Positions 18,534 through 27,051 of a stretch of 64,000 nt of DNA are shown in pieces. The position numbers and the translations under genes are program-made. This stretch comes from Pelosinus fermentans DSM 17108 (GTDB lineage: Bacteria; Bacillota; Negativicutes; DSM-13327). Within the stretch, counting starts at the first letter, position 1, and each line of letters opens with the position of its first letter. The DNA lies in assembly GCF_000271485.2 (NCBI RefSeq), contig NZ_AKVN02000001.1, positions 62,001-126,000 of the forward strand, written 5' to 3'. The notes under the pieces are model-generated. The model saw nothing but the letters and a program-made list of their open reading frames with translations, made no database searches and had not been told where the DNA came from.

Positions 18534-19093
18534 TGCGCAGCCACCTGCCAATCCGTTACACCCCTAGCAATTGCTGCCGCAAACATACGCTTCCCCTCAT
18601 GACTTGCTAAAATAGCCTCTTCATCCGGATTTGAGATAAAAGCCAACTCAACCAGCACTGCAGGTGCATGGGTATTATTGAGGACATACAATCCTGCTTC
18701 CTTATCCACATCGCCGTCTGACCAATCACCGCGGATCGGCAGCGTGGGAAATTCCCCTGCCATTTGCGCCATGATATACGTGGCCAAACTATCAGCTCTG
18801 GTTTGCCCTCGACTAGTCCAGATCTCCATGCCAGTGGCTGAAGGAGCTGAAAAGGAATTACAATGGATACTTACTACTGCATCTGCTCCCCAGGCATTGG
18901 CTCGATGGCAAATATCCGGCAAGCTGTCCGACTGATATACAATAACCTCACTGCCAGCCGACCTTAAATAAACACAGACCATGACACCCACATCGACAGC
19001 AACATCCGATTCGCGCAATCCAGATGGTCCAACTGCTCCTGGATCAGGATATCCCTCTGGTGCATGCCCAGGATTAATAAATATTTTAGCCAT
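18530..19093 (-). CDS. N-acetylmuramoyl-L-alanine amidase (Amidase_3), phage-type endolysin
   Basis: A 187-residue zinc amidase cleaving the lactyl-L-Ala bond of peptidoglycan. Metal ligands are visible: His10 in FINPGHAPEG, Glu28 in GLRESDV, and the histidine of VSIHCNSF. The catalytic glutamate is in VLVELAFISNPDEE. It lacks a signal peptide and any wall-binding domain, as in holin-dependent endolysins. I chose the ATG at 19093 (GGAGG nine bases upstream) over the longer frame. It overlaps both neighbours by a few bases, forming a tight four-gene cassette. Confidence 0.9.
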   Translation of the reverse strand: MAKIFINPGHAPEGYPDPGAVGPSGLRESDVAVDVGVMVCVYLRSAGSEVIVYQSDSLPDICHRANAWGADAVVSIHCNSFSAPSATGMEIWTSRGQTRADSLATYIMAQMAGEFPTLPIRGDWSDGDVDKEAGLYVLNNTHAPAVLVELAFISNPDEEAILASHEGKRMFAAAIARGVTDWQVAAQ

Positions 19094-19439
19094 TAATGTT
19101 GTCCTCCCCATGTATATTTGGTGTATTTGCTGCCTTTTGCATCTTTCTTATTACCGCCACTTCTGTGTCAATTGCCCAGCCAATCAGTGCCTCAGGGATC
19201 ATAAATTTTCTCCACCTTAAAATATCGCTTATTTGCTGGATTGCAAATCTTTGCTTATCCTTATTTTCCATGCTGTCGGCAAATCGATCCAGCTCAAAGA
19301 TGATACTTCGAATCGATTCTTTTAGCCGTCCATCCCGAAGTTTCGCAAACAATACGAATAACCCCATAGCCAAAACATTAGCCGCCAGCAATATGCCAAA
19401 GGCTGCATAAATGATTTGTAAGTCACTTGTTGGTATCAT
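19086..19439 (-). CDS. Putative holin-type small membrane protein
   Basis: 117 residues with an N-terminal transmembrane helix (IIYAAFGILLAANVLAMGL), a charged helical middle and a C-terminal segment EALIGWAIDTEVAVIRKMQK reminiscent of phage holins of the LLH type. The assignment rests on topology, gene order next to an endolysin and this weak resemblance. Its stop overlaps the amidase start by 8 bases, and the next gene upstream ends at 19440, so the three are translationally coupled. Confidence 0.6.
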   Translation of the reverse strand: MIPTSDLQIIYAAFGILLAANVLAMGLFVLFAKLRDGRLKESIRSIIFELDRFADSMENKDKQRFAIQQISDILRWRKFMIPEALIGWAIDTEVAVIRKMQKAANTPNIHGEDNING

Positions 19440-19688
19440 CTAATGTACCCCCATTCCATCTAATCTTTTATGGGCTGATTTTGCCGATTCTTCCACAGCA
19501 ACAAGCCTTTTATCCATTCCCTTTTGATCTTGATCTAACCGAAAAAGCATATCTTTCATTTCGGTAATTGCCTCTTTTAGTGCTGTTATTGCTGTTTGCA
19601 AAGGCTTAACGATTAAAAATTTTATTAATCCTGCTGTAAAACTAATGATTGTAATGAGCTGTACCGTATTGCTAAGATTTAATTCCAA
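19440..19688 (-). CDS. XhlA-like holin/hemolysin-type protein
   Basis: About 82 residues. A transmembrane helix (IITIISFTAGLIKFLIV) is followed by a coiled coil ending RLDQDQKGMDKRLVAVEESA, the layout of phage XhlA-type and related lysis proteins, though with the helix at the opposite end from classic XhlA. The start is uncertain: TTG at 19688 has GGGGG seven bases upstream, while TTG at 19709 has none. It is the first gene of the lysis cassette. Confidence 0.6.
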   Translation of the reverse strand: MELNLSNTVQLITIISFTAGLIKFLIVKPLQTAITALKEAITEMKDMLFRLDQDQKGMDKRLVAVEESAKSAHKRLDGMGVH

Positions 19689-19871
19689 TGCCCCACCCCC
19701 AAAAATCAATTCTCATTTATCTACATTCCAGATTTAAAATAAATTAAACCCCTCTCTTTTTATCCGTACAATTACCGCCAGATTGAGGTAGGTATAAAAG
19801 CACTAAATTTAACTAAACAGAGACTGCATTACACTGCTAAATACAAGGTTCTCTTGATACGAGGTCAAAGT

Positions 19872-19903
19872 AAAAAGCCTTCCGACTAAACGCCGGAAGG
19901 CTT
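19872..19903 (-). terminator. Terminator of the BKACE/aminotransferase operon
   Basis: AAGCCTTCCG pairs with CGGAAGGCTT, then TTTT on the minus strand. Nearly the same hairpin recurs at 25021. Confidence 0.8.
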
Positions 19904-19945
19904 AACTACGTCTTTGGTATCTCCTATGACAAGATACTCATTAGG

Positions 19946-20761
19946 CTATTCTGTTATACCCCATATTCTTCTTACCTCTTCTGGAGTTGCGATTTCCCGC
20001 CCCATAGCCTTTGCAATATTAGCAATACGCTCTACCAAAGCAACATTAGTTGCCAATACACCTTTACTATAATATACGTTATCCTCAATTCCTACCCGCA
20101 CATGTCCGCCCAGTGCCATTGCCATTACGGATAAATTGACATGTTGAGGACCAATGACGGAGACGCTCCAAACTGCATTATGCGGTAAACTTTCATACAG
20201 AAAAAAGAGGTTTTTAGGAGTTGCCGGCAAAGAACCTTTAACTCCTAATACAAAGTTGAATAACAAAGGTTCCTTAATCAGTCCCGCCTGCTCTAAACGA
20301 ATAGAATTGCTAATCATCGCCGTATCAAACACTTCTATTTCCGGTTTAATATTTCTTTCCAGCATGGTTTTCGCCAGATATTCAACAAGCTTTGGCTCAT
20401 TGGCATTAATACTCGTGGGAAAATTAGAGGATCCGGAAGATAGACTAGCAGAAAGTGGATTTAACACTAATGCTTCTGCCCTGGCCTCTCCTGATTTTCC
20501 GCCTCGTGCACCAGTGGATATTTGTTTTACAATAGGACATCCCGCCTCATCCAGTAACCGAACGGTTTGCGCAAAATATTGTAAATCACAAGTTGGGACT
20601 CCCTCCCCGTCTCTTGCATGTATGTGAGCTACAGAAGCACCCTTCTCATAACAAGCGACAAGATCGTTAGCAATTTCCTCTGGCGTCACAGGAACATGAG
20701 GCGTCATACTTTTCGTTGGCACATTACCAGTCGGTGCGATTGTGATAATTAGTTTTTCCAT
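19946..20761 (-). CDS. BKACE-family beta-keto acid cleavage enzyme (Kce-like)
   Basis: A 271-residue TIM-barrel enzyme of the family whose reference member is 3-keto-5-aminohexanoate cleavage enzyme of lysine fermentation. It condenses a beta-keto acid with acetyl-CoA to give acetoacetate and a new acyl-CoA. Zinc ligands His46 and His48 are in SVAHIHARD. Other family marks are SSGSSNFPTSINANEP, PEIEVFDT, GVKGSLPATP and ALGGHVRVGIEDN. The ATG at 20761 follows GAGGTG; an upstream GTG lies in that site. It is 13 bases downstream of the aminotransferase, which probably supplies its beta-keto substrate. Other lysine-fermentation genes are absent. Confidence 0.9.
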   Translation of the reverse strand: MEKLIITIAPTGNVPTKSMTPHVPVTPEEIANDLVACYEKGASVAHIHARDGEGVPTCDLQYFAQTVRLLDEAGCPIVKQISTGARGGKSGEARAEALVLNPLSASLSSGSSNFPTSINANEPKLVEYLAKTMLERNIKPEIEVFDTAMISNSIRLEQAGLIKEPLLFNFVLGVKGSLPATPKNLFFLYESLPHNAVWSVSVIGPQHVNLSVMAMALGGHVRVGIEDNVYYSKGVLATNVALVERIANIAKAMGREIATPEEVRRIWGITE

Positions 20762-20773
20762 TCTGCTCACCTC

Positions 20774-22111
20774 TTATTTCATTGATCCAATATTTTTATC
20801 AAATTCAATAAATCCGGCTACCATGCCTTCGATCAATTCATCGGCCTGGTTCTTTGTGATAATCAGTGGTGGCGCGAGAAGGAACTGATCCCCATTTTCT
20901 CCATCCGCATTACCGTTACCCGGATATACAATCACCCCATGCTTTATTAATGTACTGGTAAGCTTTTCTGCCATTCCCATTTTAACTGGGAAAGGTTCTT
21001 TCGTTACTTTGTCTTTTACAATTTCCACACCAAGCATCAATCCCTTGCCCCGTACATCCCCCACATAAGAAAAGGGCAATAACTTTTCCTTTAATTGTGT
21101 CAGCAGATACTCCCCAACAATCCGAGAATTTTCTACTATCTTATCTTCTACCAATGTTTTCACTACGGCCAATGCAACCGCTGCTGATAAAGGATTTCCC
21201 CCATAGGTGTGACCATGAACAAATACGCCAGAGCCTTGTTTAAAGGTATTGTAAATTTCCTCTTTTGCAATGACAGCGCCTAATGGAGAATATCCGGCAC
21301 TCATACCTTTAGCAGCACAAATCATATCCGGGACAACGCCCCAATCCTCAATACTAAACATCGATCCTGTCCGGCCAAAACCAGCCATTACTTCATCAGC
21401 TATAAATAAAATATCATAATGATCACAAATTTCTCGAATAATTTTAAAATAATCTTTATGAGGAACAATCGCACCACAGGCTGCGCCGCCTACTGATTCT
21501 GCAATAAAGGCGGCAACATGATCCGCTCCCTCCATTTTAAGGGTCCGTTCCAAATCAAGAGCACAATCCACGTTACAGGTGTCCTGGCTTTTACCAAAAG
21601 GACAGCGATAACAATATGCAGGCGCAATATGAGGAAAATTTAAAAGCAGCGGCGTATATTTCCCACGCCTTTTATCGCCTGTCATGGACAAGGAGCCAAT
21701 GGTATTTCCATGGAAACTCTTCCAGCGGGAAATAATTCGATATTTTCCTGTTTTTCCATCTCGCTCCATATAGTACTGCCGTGCCATCTTTAGTGCTGAT
21801 TCAGTTGCTTCTGAACCGCCAGATACCAAATACAGCTTACTCAAGGAACCTGGAGCCAAGCTTGCTATTAAATCTGCCAATTCTTGAATGGGAGTCGATG
21901 TCCAGCGTGATAAATGGCTAAAGGCTACCGATTTTGCTTGTTGCACCATCGCATCAATAATCCGGAGATGAGCGTGGCCTAAATTTGATACAGCCGCTCC
22001 TGAACAAGCATCAATATACTTGTTGCCTTCTTTATCATATAGATAAATCCCCTCACCATGATCGACCTCAAGATAGTTTTTATTTACATTACGATAAAAT
22101 ACATTACTCAT
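20774..22111 (-). CDS. Class III aminotransferase (PLP-dependent)
   Basis: A 445-residue fold-type I aminotransferase. Features are YIDACSGAAVSNLGHAH, the GGSEATESALKMARQY segment, LFIADEVMAGFGRTG with the PLP-ring aspartate, and AAKGMSAGYSPLGAV with Schiff-base Lys268. It belongs to the omega-amino acid/beta-alanine/diamine:pyruvate group, so it likely converts an amino acid or amine with a distal or beta amino group to a keto compound. It is cotranscribed with the BKACE enzyme and divergent from a LysR regulator. An inserted YCYRCPFGKSQDTCNVDC loop with four cysteines (near residues 170-185) is seen in a subset of these enzymes. Confidence 0.9.
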   Translation of the reverse strand: MSNVFYRNVNKNYLEVDHGEGIYLYDKEGNKYIDACSGAAVSNLGHAHLRIIDAMVQQAKSVAFSHLSRWTSTPIQELADLIASLAPGSLSKLYLVSGGSEATESALKMARQYYMERDGKTGKYRIISRWKSFHGNTIGSLSMTGDKRRGKYTPLLLNFPHIAPAYCYRCPFGKSQDTCNVDCALDLERTLKMEGADHVAAFIAESVGGAACGAIVPHKDYFKIIREICDHYDILFIADEVMAGFGRTGSMFSIEDWGVVPDMICAAKGMSAGYSPLGAVIAKEEIYNTFKQGSGVFVHGHTYGGNPLSAAVALAVVKTLVEDKIVENSRIVGEYLLTQLKEKLLPFSYVGDVRGKGLMLGVEIVKDKVTKEPFPVKMGMAEKLTSTLIKHGVIVYPGNGNADGENGDQFLLAPPLIITKNQADELIEGMVAGFIEFDKNIGSMK

Positions 22112-22289
22112 TTACTTATCATCCCTTTTATTTATATTTATTTCTGTTTTACACCCGTTCCATGGTTATCAGAAAAATGCACTGGGGCAAGAGAATCTCA
22201 TTAGAATGATCCCCTATCTTTTTTTAAAAAGCATATAGACTTATTTTTGACGACAGTATATCATATAATTATCAATAGGAAAAACGATT

Positions 22290-22320
22290 GTTTTATATGA
22301 TCATGATCACTTTTTTATAT
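22290..22320. promoter_or_regulatory. Candidate LysR operator in divergent region
   Basis: TATATGATCATGATCAC is a dyad in the gap between the LysR and aminotransferase genes. Related ATGATCAT-rich dyads lie at 24978-25018 upstream of the symporter. Binding is inferred. Confidence 0.35.
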
Positions 22321-22341
22321 GGTTAAGAGGAGATGAAGGGT

Positions 22342-23223
22342 ATGGAATTACGCCAGTTACAGATATTTTACGTTGCCGCCCAAACACTTAACTTCACAAA
22401 AGCAGGTTTGAAGCTAGGTTACGCGCAATCCAACATTACCGGTCAAGTTCGTCAACTCGAAGAGGAACTAAAAGTGAAACTATTTGATCGGATAGGACGG
22501 AGAATTCAGCTAACAAGCGACGGTAAGAAACTTCTAAACCATGCCAAGTGTATATTAGATCTATATGAAAAAGCTAAAGATGATTTTGTACCTCAAGGCA
22601 TTCGCGGCGTCCTAAACATTGGTGCCGCTGAAACCGTCTGCGTTTATCGTCTTCCTCAAATCTTAACTGAATACCGCAAACTCTATCCCCAGGTTGAAAT
22701 ACGAGTTCAAACGGAAAGCTGTGAACATTTTTTTGAATTAATCAAGGCCAACACTATTGATATCGCTCTGGTACTGACCGACAAAATAAAATCTGCGGAA
22801 ATGGTGGTACAAACACTGCATGATGAGGCAATGACAGTTGTGGCAAGCCCGCTTCATCCTCTGGCACATAAGAAAAATATTAAACCTCATGATTTTACCG
22901 ATGAATGTTTAATCATCACATTACCAGGCTGCGGCTATCGCCCTATGGTCCTCTCTTTGTTTAAAGAAAAGCATGTTAAACCTGGAGCACTTATGGAACT
23001 TTCCAGCATTGGTGCCATACGACAATGTACCATCTGCGGTTTAGGCGCTGCCATCTTACCCAAAATTGCTGTTCAAGATGATTTAGAACGAGGTAAACTT
23101 GTCGAGTTGGACTGGACCGGACCTAAGATTGACGTAAAAACTCAACTAATTTACCACCATGAAAAATGGCTGACGCCAGCAATGCGTGCTTTTTTAGAAC
23201 TATGTGGCTCTATGAAGCAATAA
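22342..23223 (+). CDS. LysR-family transcriptional regulator
   Basis: A 293-residue LTTR. The N-terminal winged helix reads MELRQLQIFYVAAQTLNFTKA, split as MELRQLQIFYVAA and QTLNFTKAG, followed by YAQSNITGQVRQLEEELKVKLFDR. A type-2 periplasmic-binding-like sensor domain follows (LNIGAAETVCVYRLPQIL). This CysL/YwfK-like subgroup often controls metabolism of small acids. The ATG at 22342 has AGGAG nine bases upstream; the ATG at 22333 overlaps it. It is divergent from the aminotransferase/BKACE operon and probably activates it. Confidence 0.9.
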   Translation: MELRQLQIFYVAAQTLNFTKAGLKLGYAQSNITGQVRQLEEELKVKLFDRIGRRIQLTSDGKKLLNHAKCILDLYEKAKDDFVPQGIRGVLNIGAAETVCVYRLPQILTEYRKLYPQVEIRVQTESCEHFFELIKANTIDIALVLTDKIKSAEMVVQTLHDEAMTVVASPLHPLAHKKNIKPHDFTDECLIITLPGCGYRPMVLSLFKEKHVKPGALMELSSIGAIRQCTICGLGAAILPKIAVQDDLERGKLVELDWTGPKIDVKTQLIYHHEKWLTPAMRAFLELCGSMKQ

Positions 23224-23330
23224 ATATATAAACCGGTTAGAGCAGTATAAAGATATTATTACTTCACGATACTGCACCCGGGATTAATCATTCATCAAGG
23301 TCAGCTGCATTCCATTGTTTCTATAGCAGA

Positions 23331-23388
23331 GCGGATGAAGAGAGCTCTTACGGCAAATCCGTACTCCAGAGCTCCTTACCATCCGTTT
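23331..23388. terminator. Long imperfect hairpin between convergent LysR and symporter genes
   Basis: GCGGATG...CATCCGT arms with an inner AGAGCTC/GAGCTC pairing and a CGGCAAATCCG tip, ending in TTTT on the plus strand. Probably a bidirectional terminator. Confidence 0.6.
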
Positions 23389-23435
23389 TGTGCTGAAAAT
23401 AGGTTTACTTCTCCTCGTAACTTGTTCTAGTTACG

Positions 23436-24722
23436 TTAAGCCTGCATCTCGTTAAATTGTCTAGGAGCATCAGGGTTTCCAAAGAAACGGTTCAGAAGCA
23501 GAGCAACAAAGGTATTGCCAAATACATTAACAACCGTACGCCCCATATCCATGAGGCGATCCACGCCAGCTAGAATAGCGATCGCTTCGGCTGGCAGCCC
23601 TATGGTAGTCAATATAACGGCCATTACAACAAGTGATGCTGATGGAACGTTAGCTGTTCCTTTATTTGCAATCAAAGTAGTCAGCAGAATGGTCGCAAGC
23701 GCCCCCATGGAAAGATGCAGACCATAAGCATCGGCGATGAAACAAATTGCCAGTGACTGATATAAAGCAGATCCGTCAAGGTTAAAGGTGTACCCAAGAG
23801 GCAGGCAAAACGCGGGTATCTTCGTCGGTATACCCATTTTTTCAAGTGCTTTATACAGAACTGGCAGCGCCGGTTCGGAGGAGCAGGTAGCAAATCCCAG
23901 AAGTAAAGCATCGGCTATGGTTTTCACCATCTTTATCGGCTTGTATCCTAACATGGCAACTAAAGCCAAAAATATAAGTCCGAATACAAATAGACCAACA
24001 TATAAGGTAAGGATTAACTTGGATAGCGCAATAATCATTGCCATGCCCTGTGATGCAAAAACCCAGGCCATAATACCTGCCACTGCCACCGGGGTCACAC
24101 GTAAGATGCCGTTAACAATTTTTATCGTGGCTTCGAATAAGGTTTCCAATATATCGATAATTGGCTTAGCTTTTTCCTTCATCGTCCCAAGCGCCACTCC
24201 AAATGCAATACAGAACGTTAGAAAGGGCAGAATTTTTCCAGCGGCAGCAGTTGCCAATACGTTCTCAGGAATTAGGTCCAGAAAAAACTTCACCCAATCA
24301 ATTGATTTTGCCAAGTCTTGGGGGATAACGCCAGTGGCGGTCATAGCAACTCCGAGCCCCGGATGAAAGACTTGGTTAAGCGCAATACCTAACAGTGAAG
24401 CCATACCTGTAGCAAAGTAAAACCATGCGAAAGTAACAGCTGCCATTTTCCCTAGCTGTTTCATGTCACTAGCCATATGATAAATGCCCATGACGACTGA
24501 TGAAAACACCAAAGGAATGATAATCATCTTAATGGACTTGATAAATGCAGTGCCTACGGGTGCTAGAGTCTTGCCGAAATCAGGCCACAAACTTCCCACC
24601 ACTACGCCTACGATAAGGCCGACTATCATTTGCTGCCACAAAGGAACTTTGGCCTCCAGCTTATCGAAAAAGCCCATCTCATTTTTCGCCTTAATCGCCT
24701 CTTGAAGTTGTATACTATCCAT
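23436..24722 (-). CDS. Dicarboxylate/amino acid:cation symporter (DAACS family)
   Basis: A 428-residue GltP/DctA-type transporter with eight helices and two re-entrant loops. It has GTAFIKSIKMIIIPLVFSSV at TM3, the serine-rich loop TCSSEPALPVLY (HP1), the LPLGYTFNLDGSALYQS substrate/cation motif (TM7) and NKGTANVPSASLVV (HP2). It would import an acidic or neutral amino acid or dicarboxylate with Na+ or H+. The ATG at 24722 follows GGGAGG by nine bases. It is probably the uptake arm of the aminotransferase/BKACE pathway. A structured leader with a terminator precedes it. Confidence 0.9.
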   Translation of the reverse strand: MDSIQLQEAIKAKNEMGFFDKLEAKVPLWQQMIVGLIVGVVVGSLWPDFGKTLAPVGTAFIKSIKMIIIPLVFSSVVMGIYHMASDMKQLGKMAAVTFAWFYFATGMASLLGIALNQVFHPGLGVAMTATGVIPQDLAKSIDWVKFFLDLIPENVLATAAAGKILPFLTFCIAFGVALGTMKEKAKPIIDILETLFEATIKIVNGILRVTPVAVAGIMAWVFASQGMAMIIALSKLILTLYVGLFVFGLIFLALVAMLGYKPIKMVKTIADALLLGFATCSSEPALPVLYKALEKMGIPTKIPAFCLPLGYTFNLDGSALYQSLAICFIADAYGLHLSMGALATILLTTLIANKGTANVPSASLVVMAVILTTIGLPAEAIAILAGVDRLMDMGRTVVNVFGNTFVALLLNRFFGNPDAPRQFNEMQA

Positions 24723-24831
24723 CTTCAAATTCCTCCCACAATTAAATTTTGCAACACCCAACTCGTTAGCACAATGAAGCGTAAATCACCTCCCAACAGC
24801 AGCATTCTGTCACTTTTGGTAAATAACTAAT

Positions 24832-24951
24832 AAAAAAAAAGAAGACTCATTTCAATTGAATGAAAAGAGTCTTCTTTGACTGCTAAACATTTACGATTGC
24901 ATTTACCTGTTCAGCAATCATAAGTATGATTTTTTCCTTGGTCACAGTATA
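24832..24951 (-). promoter_or_regulatory. Structured leader with terminator upstream of symporter (candidate attenuator)
   Basis: On the minus strand a TATACT -10 element (24946-24951) is followed by a GATTGC...GCAATC stem-loop (24895-24919), a competing CTGAACA/TGTTTAG pairing and a strong terminator (GAAGACTC/GAGTCTTC with a nine-T tail, 24832-24876), 110 bases before the symporter start. It matches no riboswitch class I recognise. Confidence 0.5.
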
Positions 24952-25020
24952 GCATGTGCATATCATTATTAAAAATCACCATTCATGATTACGATCATCA
25001 TTCATGATGATGAATCATCC

Positions 25021-25053
25021 AAAAAAGCCTTCCGACGAAATGCCGGAAGGCTT
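25021..25053 (-). terminator. Terminator of the lipoprotein gene
   Basis: AAGCCTTCCG ... CGGAAGGCTT then six T on the minus strand. It is almost identical to the hairpin at 19872. Confidence 0.8.
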
Positions 25054-25060
25054 CTAATTT

Positions 25061-25094
25061 ACTGAAGCGGGTAAAGGATTTGAACCCTCGAACT
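25061..25094 (-). repeat. Decayed tRNA-Gly 3' end (att-scar candidate)
   Basis: The segment ACTGAAGCGGGTAAAGGATT followed by TGAACCCTCGAACT matches the 3' end and T-arm of the intact tRNA-Gly at 37183-37257 in about 28 of 34 positions with one deletion. No remaining tRNA body is present. Confidence 0.65.
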
Positions 25095-25443
25095 ATTTTT
25101 GTCTTATAAATTTATGTCCACTCATTAGCAAATAATCGCCATCTTTTACGTGAGATATAGTAATTGATTCTGATCCTGTATTTACAGTCAGGACACCATC
25201 TTTAAAAATCCCAGGATGTTCTGTCGTTTTCTTTTCTCCATTTTTAACGACTTTATCGACTAAAGTAGGAGTACTTCGAATTACACTAAAACTCTCTCCA
25301 TTCCGCTTAATTTCGATGGATTCTGCGGTCCTATCATTATTTACCCATTTGCCGACAAATTCATTTCCTGTGATATTCCCACATCCTGTTGCAAACGTTC
25401 CCATTAAAACTATTAAGAATAGAATTGCGGCTATACGTCTCAT
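25093..25443 (-). CDS. Small lipoprotein of unknown function
   Basis: A 116-residue lipoprotein. The signal peptide MRRIAAILFLIVLMGTFATGC has a lipobox ending at Cys21, followed by GNITGNEFVGKWVN. The mature part looks like a small beta-barrel (EFVGKWVN...IEIKRNG...GIFKDGVLTVNTG...DYLLMSGHKFIRQ), the pattern of lipocalin-like domains in Firmicutes lipoproteins. Its stop codon lies within the decayed tRNA fragment, so the last residues may derive from an integration junction. Confidence 0.75.
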   Translation of the reverse strand: MRRIAAILFLIVLMGTFATGCGNITGNEFVGKWVNNDRTAESIEIKRNGESFSVIRSTPTLVDKVVKNGEKKTTEHPGIFKDGVLTVNTGSESITISHVKDGDYLLMSGHKFIRQK

Positions 25444-25651
25444 AATACCTCCTATATGTCTTGGCTATATATAAGCTATTCTGCAAGAAGGTACGATTAC
25501 CCTTTATACTTGCCCTACCGCAACAACTATATAATACCTTAACAATTATTCTTTCTTGATTTAATACTCCAAACCGCCGTTCCACTGCATATTCACCGTA
25601 GCTGCTCGATCATCATATGTTAGATATTATACGTTAATTAGAGGTGCGTTT

Positions 25652-25921
25652 ATGGAAAATGATTTATTACAGCAATCAATAATTGATCTCGGTCCAGACG
25701 TTGTCGATGCAATAGAGGTTTTTCTGTATAGAAACCTAAGTGCAATAATTTCTCCTGACCCATCTATAATATTAACTCCTGCTTTTCGAGCAGCACTTCA
25801 AACTGCTCTGAACGATGTAGGTATACGCCATAACATAGGTTTACCAGATGACCTTAAGGATGTTTTAGATATATTTATTACAAATAATGCTGGCAGTATA
25901 ACCATCAGTACCACACCATAA
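25652..25921 (+). CDS. Small hypothetical protein (89 aa)
   Basis: A soluble, acidic, mostly helical protein beginning MENDLLQQSIIDLGPDVVDA, with FRAALQTALNDVG and a short hydrophobic C-terminal tail ending ITISTTP. A GAGGTG site lies seven bases before the ATG. I recognise no family. It is monocistronic in the accessory island. Confidence 0.6.
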   Translation: MENDLLQQSIIDLGPDVVDAIEVFLYRNLSAIISPDPSIILTPAFRAALQTALNDVGIRHNIGLPDDLKDVLDIFITNNAGSITISTTP

Positions 25922-26147
25922 TTTTCATCAACTGCTATGGGTTGGCATTCTTATCTATCTGATTGGATCTTATTTTGGATATTCTATCAATTTCATAAAG
26001 GGTTACAATTAAATAAGTTATCGAAATAACTCATCCCGCCTTTACGCTCTAATAAATACCTATTATTTTAATATATGAATCATTTTTAATATCCTACCAT
26101 CTCACAAAATCAATACTTGCATATACTGCTTGTAGAGGTGAAACGCT

Positions 26148-26414
26148 ATGAGCTTTTGGAGTACAAACGCATTTGCACTAGCCATAATAGGAGCGGCAAT
26201 CGGTCTTCTACTTATTGCAATTCTCGACGATAAAGATAAAGAGAATGTTTTGGGGAATTTCCTTGTTGGTATCGGCTGTATTTTATTAATTACTGCTTCT
26301 CAGCAGGAAGCTTTAGATAACCGTAATGAACCGGATATCACTGATGAAATTAACCAACTAAAGAAAAAACTGGCCGAACTAGAAAATAAGATTAATAACC
26401 ATTATCCCGATTAA
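26148..26414 (+). CDS. Small membrane protein with C-terminal coiled coil (88 aa)
   Basis: Two transmembrane helices (FALAIIGAAIGLLLIAIL and NFLVGIGCILLITAS) separated by a charged DDKDKEN turn, then a coiled coil (EINQLKKKLAELENKINN). GAGGTG lies upstream of the ATG. The topology recalls phage lysis or small envelope proteins, but no family is recognised. Confidence 0.65.
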   Translation: MSFWSTNAFALAIIGAAIGLLLIAILDDKDKENVLGNFLVGIGCILLITASQQEALDNRNEPDITDEINQLKKKLAELENKINNHYPD

Positions 26415-26758
26415 ACTTTTCCGTAATCAGCATACATATAACTACCAAACATGTCCTCTATTGTTGCATACTGATGATTTGGATAACTCCTTGCCATCTT
26501 ATCTGCAGTATCTTTCCGGTAGTTTAAGTCACAGCGTTTGAGTTATACTGGTGCAAATAGGTTAATCTGCATCTGTTTTAGTTCTGATGTGTATAAATCC
26601 TACTTATGGGGCATACTATTGTTAGCGACTTCCCTAGTCGCTAAATCTCTCCATATTCTTTTCTCTTAGCTCTCTTTCAGAGGGCTTTTTCTTTTGTGCT
26701 AAATATACTTTACATGTAATAAAAAACTAGGGGAAAACTAGTATTAGGAGGTGATTTT
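26415..26758. other. Intergenic region with two hairpins, no ORF
   Basis: TTAGCGAC-TTCCCTA-GTCGCTAA (26622-26644) is a perfect 8-bp stem. AGCTCTC...GAGGGCT plus a T-run (26668-26695) is a plus-strand terminator. Together they could end the upstream transcript or form the 3' part of a small RNA. Confidence 0.45.
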
Positions 26759-26929
26759 ATGGATGAAAAAACGATAATAGATGGCTCCTATACGCGTTAT
26801 AGAATGCCTACTGAAAAGGGTCTAGCAAAGGATCTAGAAAATGGAGACATTGAAAAAGAAGTGTCTCATAAAACAAGTCCTAAAAGCACTACGGAATCCT
26901 ACGTATTCGAACATAATTCTGTAAAGTGA
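26759..26929 (+). CDS. Small hypothetical protein (56 aa)
   Basis: A charged, apparently disordered protein beginning MDEKTIIDGSYTRYRMPTEK and ending YVFEHNSVK. It has an excellent AGGAGGTGA site and a terminator directly after the stop. No family is recognised. The strong ribosome site and terminator argue that it is expressed. Confidence 0.6.
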   Translation: MDEKTIIDGSYTRYRMPTEKGLAKDLENGDIEKEVSHKTSPKSTTESYVFEHNSVK

Positions 26930-26936
26930 TTCTCTA

Positions 26937-26965
26937 AAAGGTCAGCCAAGTGACTGGCCTTTTTA
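26937..26965 (+). terminator. Terminator of the 56-residue ORF
   Basis: AAGGTCAG ... CTGGCCTT with five T. Confidence 0.75.
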
Positions 26966-27051
26966 ATTACTACCTCTCAACTTTAAGTTTTACTTACCAC
27001 GTCCCGCTTAGTAAGCTTTTCTGCTTTCTGGCTACTCCGCTGCCGATTTTT

